A stretch of DNA of 57,412 bases. It comes from an uncultured Ruminococcus sp. GTDB lineage: Bacteria; Bacillota; Clostridia; Oscillospirales; Acutalibacteraceae. The translations under genes were made by a program, and so were the position numbers. The notes under the pieces are model-generated. The model was not told the DNA's origin and ran no database searches. It saw only the letters and a program-made list of their open reading frames with translations. Positions 6,491 to 14,118 of this stretch are shown here, in pieces (the stretch's first letter is position 1; the number at the start of each line of letters is the position of its first letter). The DNA is taken from the NCBI GenBank assembly GCA_902778175.1, contig CACYWT010000012.1, positions 1-57,412 of the forward strand. The letters run 5' to 3'.

Positions 6491-8875
6491 ATGGATTTCA
6501 GAAAAATGCTCAGAAAAATAACGGCGATATCACTTTGTACTGTTATAGTCGGCGGATCAGCGGCTGTGTATACGTTATCCGGAACGGATAATACCGTATC
6601 GGCAAATGCGGCAAGCTATATGAAATTGGGAGATTTCATATATTCCAATACCGGAAATGATACTGCAACTATAATAGTATATAACGGAAATGATGAATTT
6701 GTCTGTATTCCCGATAAGATCAGCAAATACGAGGTCACTGCAATAGGCGAAAGTTCTTTCTGTGATAATACTGATATTATCAGCGTGACTCTCCCCGATA
6801 CTGTTACGAAGATCGAACAGTATGCATTTGCAGGCTGCAAAAGCCTGAAAACCATCACTATACCGTCAAGCGTCAAAACGATCGACGACGGTGCTTTCGG
6901 CTTGAAAACCGAAGAAAAGATCTATCTGAAGACTATTTACGGCGAAAGCGGCTCTGCTGCCGAAAGCTTTGCGCTGAAGAATAATATTTCTTTTGTGCAG
7001 TCAGATGCTGAAGTCCTTCCGACTTCCGTAAAGCTTAACAACACTTATCTCAACCTCGAAAAAGGTCAGAATGAAACACTTTCTGCCGTTGTGTATCCTA
7101 ATTATGCGACAGATAAAAGCTTATCATGGACTACAACCGACAGCAGTATTGTCAGCGTGACCGATAAAGGAGCGATAAAGGCAGTTTCCGCCGGAACGGC
7201 AATTATTACCGCTGCAACCTTTAACGGAAAAACTGCAAGCTGTAAGGTTGTCGTTACGGAAAAGCATACTCCTGTAAAGGAGATCAGTCTTGATAAATCA
7301 GTTATAAGCTTAGGCAGAAACGAAAGCTATACTCTCAAAGCATCATATAAACCCGTTGACGCCGTGCCTAAAACGATAAGATGGTCTTCCTCGGATAGAT
7401 CTGTCGTTACCGTATCAGGCGGAAAGATCACCGGCATCAAAAACGGTTCTGCGGTAATAACAGCATGGTCTCCCGACGGAGCGAAGGCTGTGTGCAAGGT
7501 TACGGTAAAGAATCCTCCTGAAAAATTCAGCCTTAATAAATCCGCAGTTTCACTCGGATTGGGCGAGAACTATTCTCTTTCAGCCATTATTCCCGACGGA
7601 ACGGCATCTGCTTTGAGGGTTTTCCGTACAAGCAACAGCAAGATCGTTAAAATGACAGGTACTTACTGGACAGGAAAATTTACCGCAGTCGGTATCGGTA
7701 CAGCATACGTTACCGCCAAGCTTTATAACGGAAAGGAAGCAAGCTGCAGGATCAATGTCAAGGCTGCTCCCTCACAGATAACAATAAGCAAAAAGAATAT
7801 GACTCTTTCAGTGGGCGATAAGGGAAGCCTCAGCAGTATTATCCCGTCGGATTCTGCCTGCTCAAAGAGGACCTTCCGCACCAGCAACAGCAAGGTTATA
7901 AAAATGACAAGGACCGACTGGACAGGTGAATTTACCGCAGTAGGCGAAGGTGTGGCATGGGTAACTGTCCGTAGCTACAACGGCAGGGAATCAAGCTGTA
8001 AGATAATTGTCGGCAAGCTTACGGACAAGATCGAGCTTTATACCAAAAAGAGAATAATGAAGCCCGGTCAGACAATGAATATCAGATATCATGTTCCTGC
8101 CGGACAGTCAGCAGGTGTTCTTACATATTCGTCAGGCAATCCCAAGGTATGTACTGTTAACAGCAGCGGAACAATAAAAGCTGTTGCCGTCGGAACTGCG
8201 ACAGTTACAGTATCAATGGCAAACGGAAAGAAAGCCGCTTGTCTTATCACCGTTACAAATGATTATAACAAGCTCATGACAGACGGCGCAAACAAACTTC
8301 CTCTTTATAATGATTTCCCGACAGTATGTCAGAATCCCGAACTCCCCACAGGCTGTGAATTGGGCGGTCTTGCCTCTGTGCTGCATTTCTACGGTTATGA
8401 CGCAGGCAAGATAGAGCTGGCTGATAAATACCTGAAAAAAGGACCTTTGTTCCAGACCGATCCGAGAGAGGCTTTTGTCGGTGATCCGAGAAACGGTTTT
8501 TCATACGGATGCTATGCTCCTGTAATTGTTGACTGTGCAAATAAATATCTTGCTGATCATAAATCTTCTCTGAGAGCAAGACAGCTGCATGGATATTCTT
8601 TCGAGGAATTATTCAATTTTGCGGAAACAGGTACTCCGGTAATTGTATGGGGAACATACAAGCTGGCAGAGGGCAGATTCACCGATTCGTGGAAGGCTGA
8701 CAACGGCAAGACCATCACATGGTTTGCAGGCGAACACGTTATGGTTATTTTAGGACGTGTCGGTGACAGGATATATGTAGCCGATACTGCTTACGGCTGT
8801 GTCAAGGACTATGATCTGGCACTTTTCAAGCAGAGATATATTGATCTGTTTGAGCAGGCAGTTGTAATACAGTAA
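6491..8875 (+). CDS. Secreted protein: BspA-type LRR, five Big_2 Ig-like domains, C39-like cysteine peptidase domain
   Basis: 794 residues starting at 6491 after a good AAAGGAGG site. The signal peptide is roughly MDFRKMLRKITAISLCTVIVG onward to SANAAS. A short BspA/LRR_5 segment follows (TAIGESSFCDNTDIISVTLP, then KIEQYAFAGCKSLKTITIP). Five bacterial Ig-like Big_2 repeats come next, each ending in a G-x-A-x-V/I-T pattern and a final Val-rich strand; repeats three and four are close duplicates (FRTSNSKIVKM, FRTSNSKVIKM). The C-terminus is a C39_2-type papain-fold domain with Cys in PTGCELGGLASVL, His in GEHVMVILG and Asp in YVADTAYG. Probably a cell-surface or secreted peptidase or adhesin. 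No cell-wall sorting signal is seen. The substrate is unknown. Confidence 0.88.
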   Translation: MDFRKMLRKITAISLCTVIVGGSAAVYTLSGTDNTVSANAASYMKLGDFIYSNTGNDTATIIVYNGNDEFVCIPDKISKYEVTAIGESSFCDNTDIISVTLPDTVTKIEQYAFAGCKSLKTITIPSSVKTIDDGAFGLKTEEKIYLKTIYGESGSAAESFALKNNISFVQSDAEVLPTSVKLNNTYLNLEKGQNETLSAVVYPNYATDKSLSWTTTDSSIVSVTDKGAIKAVSAGTAIITAATFNGKTASCKVVVTEKHTPVKEISLDKSVISLGRNESYTLKASYKPVDAVPKTIRWSSSDRSVVTVSGGKITGIKNGSAVITAWSPDGAKAVCKVTVKNPPEKFSLNKSAVSLGLGENYSLSAIIPDGTASALRVFRTSNSKIVKMTGTYWTGKFTAVGIGTAYVTAKLYNGKEASCRINVKAAPSQITISKKNMTLSVGDKGSLSSIIPSDSACSKRTFRTSNSKVIKMTRTDWTGEFTAVGEGVAWVTVRSYNGRESSCKIIVGKLTDKIELYTKKRIMKPGQTMNIRYHVPAGQSAGVLTYSSGNPKVCTVNSSGTIKAVAVGTATVTVSMANGKKAACLITVTNDYNKLMTDGANKLPLYNDFPTVCQNPELPTGCELGGLASVLHFYGYDAGKIELADKYLKKGPLFQTDPREAFVGDPRNGFSYGCYAPVIVDCANKYLADHKSSLRARQLHGYSFEELFNFAETGTPVIVWGTYKLAEGRFTDSWKADNGKTITWFAGEHVMVILGRVGDRIYVADTAYGCVKDYDLALFKQRYIDLFEQAVVIQ

Positions 8876-8899
8876 ACTGAAAATTAAAGATAAAGCGGT

Positions 8900-8958
8900 G
8901 CCGCACAAGGCTGTAAAGCAGACAAAATATCTGCGATACTTTCCTTGTGCGGCTTTTT
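8900..8958 (+). terminator. Terminator after the LRR/Big_2/C39 gene
   Basis: An 11-bp stem GCCGCACAAGG/CCTTGTGCGGC encloses a second hairpin (GCAGA/TCTGC) and is followed by TTTTT. Confidence 0.8.
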
Positions 8959-8992
8959 GCTGAACAGTAGTTTTTGTGTATTTTATAAAAAA

Positions 8993-9143
8993 TTATAACC
9001 GCAAAGTATGTCCCCCGAGTCTCGCCTGCCGGCTCGGTCGGTGCTTCTGCTTCGCAGAGGTGTCCACTGGACACCCGCACCCTCTAAGGGAACGACAGCA
9101 AGCCTACGGCTTGCCTTTGCTTGTTGAAAGCAAAGCTTTTAAG
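8993..9143 (+). repeat. Interspersed repeat family R1, copy B (longest)
   Basis: Starts TTATAACCGCAAAGTATG, contains GTGTCCACTGGACAC and CACCCTCTAAGG, and continues with GACAGCAAGCCTACGGC and TTGAAAGCAAAGCTTTTAA. The first 97 bases match copy A (1-100, minus strand); both ends match copy C (23621-23738). It lies against the truncated 5' end of the C45-type pseudogene, so its arrival may have accompanied loss of that gene's front half. Confidence 0.85.
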
Positions 9144-9867
9144 GGCAAGACCTGTTTCAGCTATGATCTGAGATATGTGATGGAAAACTGCACAGATGCA
9201 AAGACGTCGGCAGAATATCTTGCATCACGCAGCAGCCTATATACATATAATATGAACGGCTTTGTCACTGACGACAAGAATACATTCTGCGTAGAGCTTG
9301 TTGTCGGGGATAAGGACGGCAGGACGGTTATCCGCGACAGTAAAACAAAGCTTAAGGCAACACCGCACAAAGAACGCCTTACGGCTTAGCACCACATCTG
9401 TTGCGCCCGAAGGAAGTGCCCTTGGGGTACTCTTTTTCCGTCATTCTGCACACTCGTTTTGCACATTCTGACGAAAAAATTGGCGGCGCATCTGCGGCAC
9501 TATCTTTGTGCGGTATTGCCTTAACGATGGGATAAAATGGACAGATCCTGATTGTTTCTGTGTGGTGAACAGCTTTGCTGCCGAGGGCAATTCTGATATG
9601 ATCGACGGAATTGAAACAAATTATGTCAGATGGAGAAAATATGACCGGCTGTTTTCTTCCGAAAAGGAAAAGATCAGTTTGGCTCGTTTCAAGGAACTCA
9701 TGACAGCCGAAAAAGTAAAAGACAGCCCGGTCGTTTCTATCAGGGGTCAGTTATTGGTTCATCTTGCGGTATTCGATTTTGAAAGCCGCAGTATGCAGGT
9801 AATGTTCTGCGGAAAAGAGGATCCTGATGATATCGAATGGATAGATATCGGGAAGCTGTACAAATAA
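9144..9867 (+). pseudogene. Decayed C45-type acyltransferase/amide hydrolase, 5'-truncated and split by a MITE
   Basis: Two fragments of one gene. The front (from FSYDLRYVMENCTDAKTSA) resembles the C-terminal half of C45/linear amide C-N hydrolases (choloylglycine-hydrolase-like fold). The back is from 9523 (NDGIKWTDPDCFCVVN) to IGKLYK. Removing 9354-9522 joins ...DSKTKL to NDGIKW... in frame, which shows a single parent gene. The N-terminal half with the catalytic Cys is absent; upstream sequence is repeat copy B. About 185 residues remain of the roughly 330 expected. The family call rests on the LRYVMENC...AEYLA pattern and is tentative; the broken state is clear. A shared terminator follows at 9871. 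Confidence 0.7.
9352..9524 (+). mobile_element. MITE-like element M1, copy 1, with TTAA target duplication
   Basis: A 165-bp body (9356-9520) begins GGCAACACCGCACAAAG and ends CTTTGTGCGGTATTGCC, near-perfect terminal inverted repeats, and is flanked on both sides by TTAA (9352-9355 and 9521-9524). It has no transposase, so it would need one in trans. Excision of the body plus one TTAA restores an open frame across the host gene. A second copy with an internal deletion is at 41133-41248. A TA duplication with slightly longer terminal repeats is an equivalent reading of the ends. Confidence 0.88.
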
Positions 9868-9870
9868 AAG

Positions 9871-9906
9871 AACTGTCAGTCCGTTTATGCGGACTGACAG
9901 TTTTTT
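9871..9906. terminator. Bidirectional terminator
   Basis: Perfect 13-bp stem AACTGTCAGTCCG/CGGACTGACAGTT, loop TTTATG, followed by T-run. It lies between the convergent pseudogene and the zinc-ribbon gene. Confidence 0.92.
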
Positions 9907-9913
9907 GTGTTTA

Positions 9914-11062
9914 TCAGAAATTATAAAGCGCTCCGAGAGTTGTGCCTGATGTTAATGGAGAAACTGTGAGGTTTTTTTCGGATATTACAGGGTCATCTTT
10001 ATAAAGTATAGTTCCTGCGCTGTACGATCCCGAATCGGTAATTAAAAATACCATGGAAGAAACATCGGTGTCAAGACCGTCATATTCCATAGCCTGTTTG
10101 ACGGTAACATTTCCTGCTGCGGTTTTTCTATTCGATGAAGATGCACCTGCCTCGGCAGCCCACGAATAGTCTTTGCTTGTAATAGTTCCTGCCATTACTC
10201 CTGCGTATACGGTTTTGCAGGTGTTGCTGAGCTTTGATGCTTCGCTTTTTATATCGCTGTTTCCGGAAGAACCTTTGTCGGAGGAACCGCTGCCGGAGGA
10301 ACCCTTTCTGATATAGGTTGCGCCGTCAACATACATTTTATCTCCTTCTATGTACCATTTGCCGTATTTATCCGATGATGAAGAGGAAGAGGAAGAGGAA
10401 TCCTTGGCAGTTGAATCATACTTGTATATAATGCTTTCGCCGTAAAGCTTCATTGTCAGCTCGTTACTGTCGTTTACTTCATAATCAAAATCAAGGGATA
10501 TACCGTATTCGCTGCTGAGGGTACCCTTTCCGTTTTCTCCGAAGGTTATGGTTTCGGTTTTGCCGCTCTGAGTCCATGTTCCCTTTATCAGTTCCTTGGG
10601 GTTGTTGGCAAAAACAACAAATATCAGTACTAAAGCAACTGCGCCGCCTACAACAAGCAGTCCGAGAATAAGACCTATGGCAAGTCCGGGTCCTTTTTTT
10701 GCTCTTATAGGCTGAGGGCTGTAATTACCGTAATTCTGCTGAGGATATCCCTGCTGCCCGTAATTCTGCTGAGGATAGCTTTGCTGATTGTAATTCTGCT
10801 GGGGATAGTTTTGCTGCCCGTAATTCTGCTGGGGATAGTTTTGCTGCCCGTAATTTTGCTGAGGGTAGCTTTGCTGCCCGTAATTCTGCTGTGGGTAGCT
10901 TTGCTGCGGGTAGTTCTGCTGTGGGTAGCTTTGCTGCTGATAGTTTTGCTGAATTGGCGTATTATTTTGCTGGGGCTGATCGTCAGCTCCGAGTCTGGAA
11001 CCGCATGACGGACAGAATTTAGTACCCGGTGTGTATTCGCTTCCGCAATTGGGACAGAACAT
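9914..11062 (-). CDS. Zinc-ribbon membrane protein with Gln/Tyr/Pro repeat arm
   Basis: 382 residues from the ATG at 11062, which is 8 bases after AAGGAG; codons at 11068 and 11071 are less well placed. Order of parts: a four-Cys zinc ribbon (MFCPNCGSEYTPGTKFCPSC), an arm of repeated Gln-Gln-Asn/Ser-Tyr-Pro units over roughly residues 30-115, one hydrophobic span (GLAIGLILGLLVVGGAVALV), then an extracellular region with a DUF5640-like fold (LIKGTWTQSGKTETITFGEN to KWYIEGDKMYVDG). Poly-Ser and Gly/Ser linkers follow, then a C-terminal domain (SNTCKTVYAGVMAG to the end) resembling pilin-like pseudopilin heads. The function is unknown. The arm echoes the one on HtrA at 4341-5996. Confidence 0.85.
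   Translation of the reverse strand: MFCPNCGSEYTPGTKFCPSCGSRLGADDQPQQNNTPIQQNYQQQSYPQQNYPQQSYPQQNYGQQSYPQQNYGQQNYPQQNYGQQNYPQQNYNQQSYPQQNYGQQGYPQQNYGNYSPQPIRAKKGPGLAIGLILGLLVVGGAVALVLIFVVFANNPKELIKGTWTQSGKTETITFGENGKGTLSSEYGISLDFDYEVNDSNELTMKLYGESIIYKYDSTAKDSSSSSSSSSDKYGKWYIEGDKMYVDGATYIRKGSSGSGSSDKGSSGNSDIKSEASKLSNTCKTVYAGVMAGTITSKDYSWAAEAGASSSNRKTAAGNVTVKQAMEYDGLDTDVSSMVFLITDSGSYSAGTILYKDDPVISEKNLTVSPLTSGTTLGALYNF
10735..10970 (-). repeat. Imperfect tandem repeats encoding Gln/Tyr/Pro units
   Basis: Roughly 15- and 30-base units, on the plus strand seen as repeated TAATTCTGCTG and TAGCTTTGCTG blocks, encode the repetitive arm of the zinc-ribbon protein. All unit lengths keep frame, so the arm is likely to vary in length. 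Confidence 0.85.
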
Positions 11063-11094
11063 ATACATCACTCCTTCTTATGATTATTACTACA

Positions 11095-11122
11095 ATTATA
11101 TACTAACATATTACAGCAGCAA
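11095..11122 (-). promoter_or_regulatory. Promoter of the zinc-ribbon gene
   Basis: Minus strand TTGCTG (11122-11117), 16-base spacer, TATAAT (11100-11095), about 33 bases before the start. Confidence 0.5.
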
Positions 11123-11142
11123 ATTCAACATATATTTATTTT

Positions 11143-11296
11143 CAATTCATAATTCATAATGCATAATGCATAATGCGGCAAAGATGAGGAACTGATGACG
11201 GAAAGCCGGTTATTTTTTTCTTACTGTAATAAGGTTTTCGTTCGATGCTGTGAAAACTGTCAAAAATCAGTGCCTGTAATTATGCATTATGAATTG
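11143..11296. repeat. AT-rich element with inverted ends (family R2)
   Basis: Left end CAATTCATAATTCATAATG with further GCATAAT units; right end GTAATTATGCATTATGAATTG is its inverse minus one 7-base unit. A 33-base left-end sequence recurs at 49252-49284. It may be a small non-autonomous element or a folded-hairpin repeat; no transposase and no clear target duplication are seen. Confidence 0.6.
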
Positions 11297-11385
11297 AGCA
11301 ATATATTTTGTCTGACTCTTTGCATAAAATAAACATAATTTTTTTGTCGTAAGTGTCGATACATGGCAGGGACGCTAAAAATTTA

Positions 11386-11414
11386 TTGACTTTAACCATT
11401 TAAAGTGTTATAAT
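11386..11414 (+). promoter_or_regulatory. Unassigned sigma-A promoter, antisense to the amidohydrolase
   Basis: TTGACT at 11386-11391, 17-base spacer, TATAAT at 11409-11414. No plus-strand gene follows; the transcript would run into the 3' end of the minus-strand amidohydrolase gene. Confidence 0.6.
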
Positions 11415-11435
11415 GTACAAGTGCTTTGCAAAATC

Positions 11436-12266
11436 TCATGCGAGAATTTTTTCGGCATTTGTGCAGAGGATCATATCCTTTTCCTTGTCGGTTATACTCT
11501 CAAGGGATCTGAAATGATCGGCATATTCCTTCTGGTCGTTCCAAGGACTGTCGGTGGCGAAAAGGATCTTATCGGTGCCGTGTTTTTTTATTACCTCAAC
11601 GACCTGACTGTCGGTGGTATCGCAAAAGCTTCCGAGAGCGGCAAAGGAACAGCTTATATCAATATAGCAGCTGCTTCCGATAAGATGCTTTTTTACTTCC
11701 TCGTGCATGAATATTCCGCCGAGATGAGCAAATATCATAAACGGTTTTGCAATACCGGTTTCGTTCATCACCCTGTCAAGTACAGCCCGTCCCTTTTCGG
11801 GAGGACAGTGTATAACGTCAAAGGCAGGATCGACGCCTGCATGAGTTACGACCATAAGCCCCAGACGGGCACATTCCGTAATGATGCGGATATATTTCGG
11901 GTCGTCGATGAATGTTCCGGTATAATCGGGATGTATCTTTATTCCCCTGAAACCCTGTTTTTTAAGAGATCCGAGTTTTTCTTCGGGATCATCGTCATCG
12001 GGATGTATTCCGCCGAAGGAAACAAGATCATTGCAGGAAGCGTTAAGCTCTGCGGCAAAGCGGTTGATCGTGTCAAACTGTCCCTTGCGTGTTGCAACGG
12101 GGAGTATCACCGAGCGTCCGATACCGGCAGCTTTCATGCTTCTGCGCAGTCCGGCTATTGTTCCGTCGGAAAAACTCTGTACGGCGGGGGCTTGTTTTTT
12201 CAGTGTGCTGATAGTTTTTTCAGCGATCTTGTCGGGATATATATGTGTATGAAAATCTGTTATCAT
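11436..12266 (-). CDS. Amidohydrolase-2 family metal-dependent hydrolase
   Basis: 276 residues from the ATG at 12266, preceded by TTGAGGTG; a longer in-frame form starting at 12347 has no ribosome binding site and covers the divergent promoter region. The protein is a TIM-barrel amidohydrolase: MITDFHTHIYPDKI gives the H-x-H metal site, GIKIHPDY, VVTHAG and IFAHLGG supply later ligands, and FATDSPWNDQ near the end holds the conserved Asp. This pattern is that of amidohydrolase-2 enzymes, such as decarboxylases and lactone or amide hydrolases. The substrate cannot be told. It is divergent from the symporter gene. Confidence 0.85.
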   Translation of the reverse strand: MITDFHTHIYPDKIAEKTISTLKKQAPAVQSFSDGTIAGLRRSMKAAGIGRSVILPVATRKGQFDTINRFAAELNASCNDLVSFGGIHPDDDDPEEKLGSLKKQGFRGIKIHPDYTGTFIDDPKYIRIITECARLGLMVVTHAGVDPAFDVIHCPPEKGRAVLDRVMNETGIAKPFMIFAHLGGIFMHEEVKKHLIGSSCYIDISCSFAALGSFCDTTDSQVVEVIKKHGTDKILFATDSPWNDQKEYADHFRSLESITDKEKDMILCTNAEKILA

Positions 12267-12399
12267 ATCTCGCACCTCAATATGTAAATAGTTTTGTGCT
12301 GTATCACATCTGCGGCAAAACAGCAGTGACAGAATTGAATATAGCACAGATTATTTAAATATAAATTCCTTTATGGAATAAAAACAGGAGAAAACAAAA

Positions 12400-14001
12400 A
12401 TGGATATGTTTATCAAAGTCCTGTTTCTTGTCGTGTTCTTTGCTATCATGATAGGAGTAGGCATCTATTGTCGCAAACAGGCGACAGACGTAAACGGTTT
12501 TGTACTGGGCAACCGTTCCGTAGGCCCTTGGCTTACTGCTTTTGCATTCGGTACATCATATTTTTCAGCCGTAATATTTGTCGGCTATGCAGGTCAGTTC
12601 GGCTGGCGCTTCGGTCTTGCTTCCACATGGATCGGTCTGGGCAATGCCTTTATCGGTTCTCTTCTTGCATGGAGTGTCCTCGGCAGAAGGACAAGAGTAA
12701 TGACCCAGCATCTTGATTCGGCAACAATGCCTGATTTCTTCTTCAAAAGATATAATTCAAAGGCGTTGAAAATCGCTGCTTCGATCATTATTTTTATATT
12801 CCTGATCCCCTATACGGCTTCGCTTTATAACGGTCTTTCCAGACTGTTTGAAATGGCATTCGGTATTCCGTATATCTATTGTGTTATCGGAATGGCAGTT
12901 CTCACCGGAGTATATGTCGTGCTCGGCGGATATATGGCTACCGCAATAAATGACTTTATCCAGGGCATCATTATGATCGTCGGCATCATTGCGGTCATTA
13001 CCGCTGTTCTCCAGGTAAACGGCGGTCTGAGTGAAAGTATAGCAAAGCTTTCGCAGAAGGGCGCTGATTTCGCTACAGCCGGCGGAACAAAATTCGATGG
13101 TGTGTTCACATCATTCTTCGGTCCTGATATAATTGCGCTGATCGGCGTTGTTATACTTACTTCACTCGGCACATGGGGACTTCCGCAGATGGTTCAGAAA
13201 TTCTATGCCATCAAATCGGAAAAATCCATCAGCACCGGTACGATAGTATCAACGGCTTTTGCAATAATCGTTGCAGGCGGCTGCTATTTTCTCGGCGGAT
13301 TCGGCAGACTTTTTGCTGCCGAGGGCGAAGGCGGAAAGCCCGTCGGAGGATATGACAATATAATCCCGACAATGCTTGAAAATCTTTCGCCTATCCTTAT
13401 AGGAATAGTTGTTGTTCTTGTCCTTTCTGCATCAATGAGTACTCTTTCAAGCCTTGTGCTTACATCAAGCTCGGTGCTTACGATAGATTTTATTGATCCG
13501 GTATTCTGCTCAAAGAAGGGTCTTCCCGAAAAGAAAAAGGTTCTTCTTATGAGATTGTTCATTATATTCTTCATTACGATCTCTGCTGTTATAGCTATAG
13601 TACAGGTCAATTCTCCGGTACTGTTCATTTCGCAGATGATGGGCGTATCATGGGGAGCGCTTGCAGGAGCCTTCCTCGCGCCGTTCCTGTACGGTCTTTA
13701 TCTCAAAAGAGTGCCGAAGGCTGCGGTATGGATAAACTTCATAATCGGTATAGGTATCTCCGTTGCATCATTCATCTGCAATTTCGGCGGCATCAAATTT
13801 GACAATGCCGTGCTTGAATATTTCAAATCTCCGATAAATGCCGGTATGCTCGCAATGCTTCTCGGTCTGATAATTACACCGATAATTACCGGTATCGCTC
13901 CGACTAAGGATATTGAGCGCACGAACAAGATCTTCTCCTGCTACAACAAGAAGATCACGGTATCCGCAAAGCAGTCTATCAATGAAGATGAAGATCAATA
14001 A
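12400..14001 (+). CDS. Sodium:solute symporter (SSS family)
   Basis: 533 residues with about 13 hydrophobic segments, the layout of SSS-family transporters (PutP/PanF type). It begins with a membrane span (IKVLFLVVFFAIMIGVGIYC) followed by the family-typical FVLGNRSVGPWLTAFAFGTS; the central VYVVLGGYMATAINDFIQG block is also characteristic. It imports an organic solute with sodium at the plasma membrane. The AGGAGA site fits the start at 12400. It lies just ahead of the aryl-CoA ligase and ior genes, so an aromatic acid, amino acid or other carboxylate is a reasonable guess at the substrate; this is inference from context. Confidence 0.9.
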   Translation: MDMFIKVLFLVVFFAIMIGVGIYCRKQATDVNGFVLGNRSVGPWLTAFAFGTSYFSAVIFVGYAGQFGWRFGLASTWIGLGNAFIGSLLAWSVLGRRTRVMTQHLDSATMPDFFFKRYNSKALKIAASIIIFIFLIPYTASLYNGLSRLFEMAFGIPYIYCVIGMAVLTGVYVVLGGYMATAINDFIQGIIMIVGIIAVITAVLQVNGGLSESIAKLSQKGADFATAGGTKFDGVFTSFFGPDIIALIGVVILTSLGTWGLPQMVQKFYAIKSEKSISTGTIVSTAFAIIVAGGCYFLGGFGRLFAAEGEGGKPVGGYDNIIPTMLENLSPILIGIVVVLVLSASMSTLSSLVLTSSSVLTIDFIDPVFCSKKGLPEKKKVLLMRLFIIFFITISAVIAIVQVNSPVLFISQMMGVSWGALAGAFLAPFLYGLYLKRVPKAAVWINFIIGIGISVASFICNFGGIKFDNAVLEYFKSPINAGMLAMLLGLIITPIITGIAPTKDIERTNKIFSCYNKKITVSAKQSINEDEDQ

Positions 14002-14024
14002 TTCAAAATGCATAATTATAACAC

Positions 14025-14053
14025 TTGATTTATAGGTATAACAGAGTTACAAT
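14025..14053 (+). promoter_or_regulatory. Promoter of the paaK-ior operon
   Basis: TTGATT at 14025-14030, 17-base spacer, TACAAT at 14048-14053, 66 bases before the first ligase gene. Confidence 0.6.
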
Positions 14054-14118
14054 ATAAATAACAGGAAGGCTTGTCAAAAGTCCCGGAAGAAAATATTTTA
14101 TAAAGGAAATGATAAAAA

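Larger units (their letters stand above)
11063..11435. other. Intergenic region with an AT-rich palindromic element and two promoters
   Basis: No gene. It contains the presumed promoter of the zinc-ribbon gene (11095-11122, minus), a 154-bp AT-rich element with inverted ends (11143-11296) and an unassigned perfect promoter pointing right (11386-11414). The remaining sequence has no coding potential that I can see. Confidence 0.6.

Noticed and set aside
8900-8958. GCCGCACAAGG ends that resemble the MITE terminal repeats
   Set aside because: The stem is directly after a stop codon, closed by a T-run and encloses another hairpin; it is better explained as a terminator, and the bases beyond the shared CCGCACAA do not match.
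8976-9143. N-terminal extension of the C45-like fragment starting at 8976
   Set aside because: Those ~56 codons translate repeat copy B, which is identical to non-coding sequence at 1-100; they are not part of the ancestral gene.
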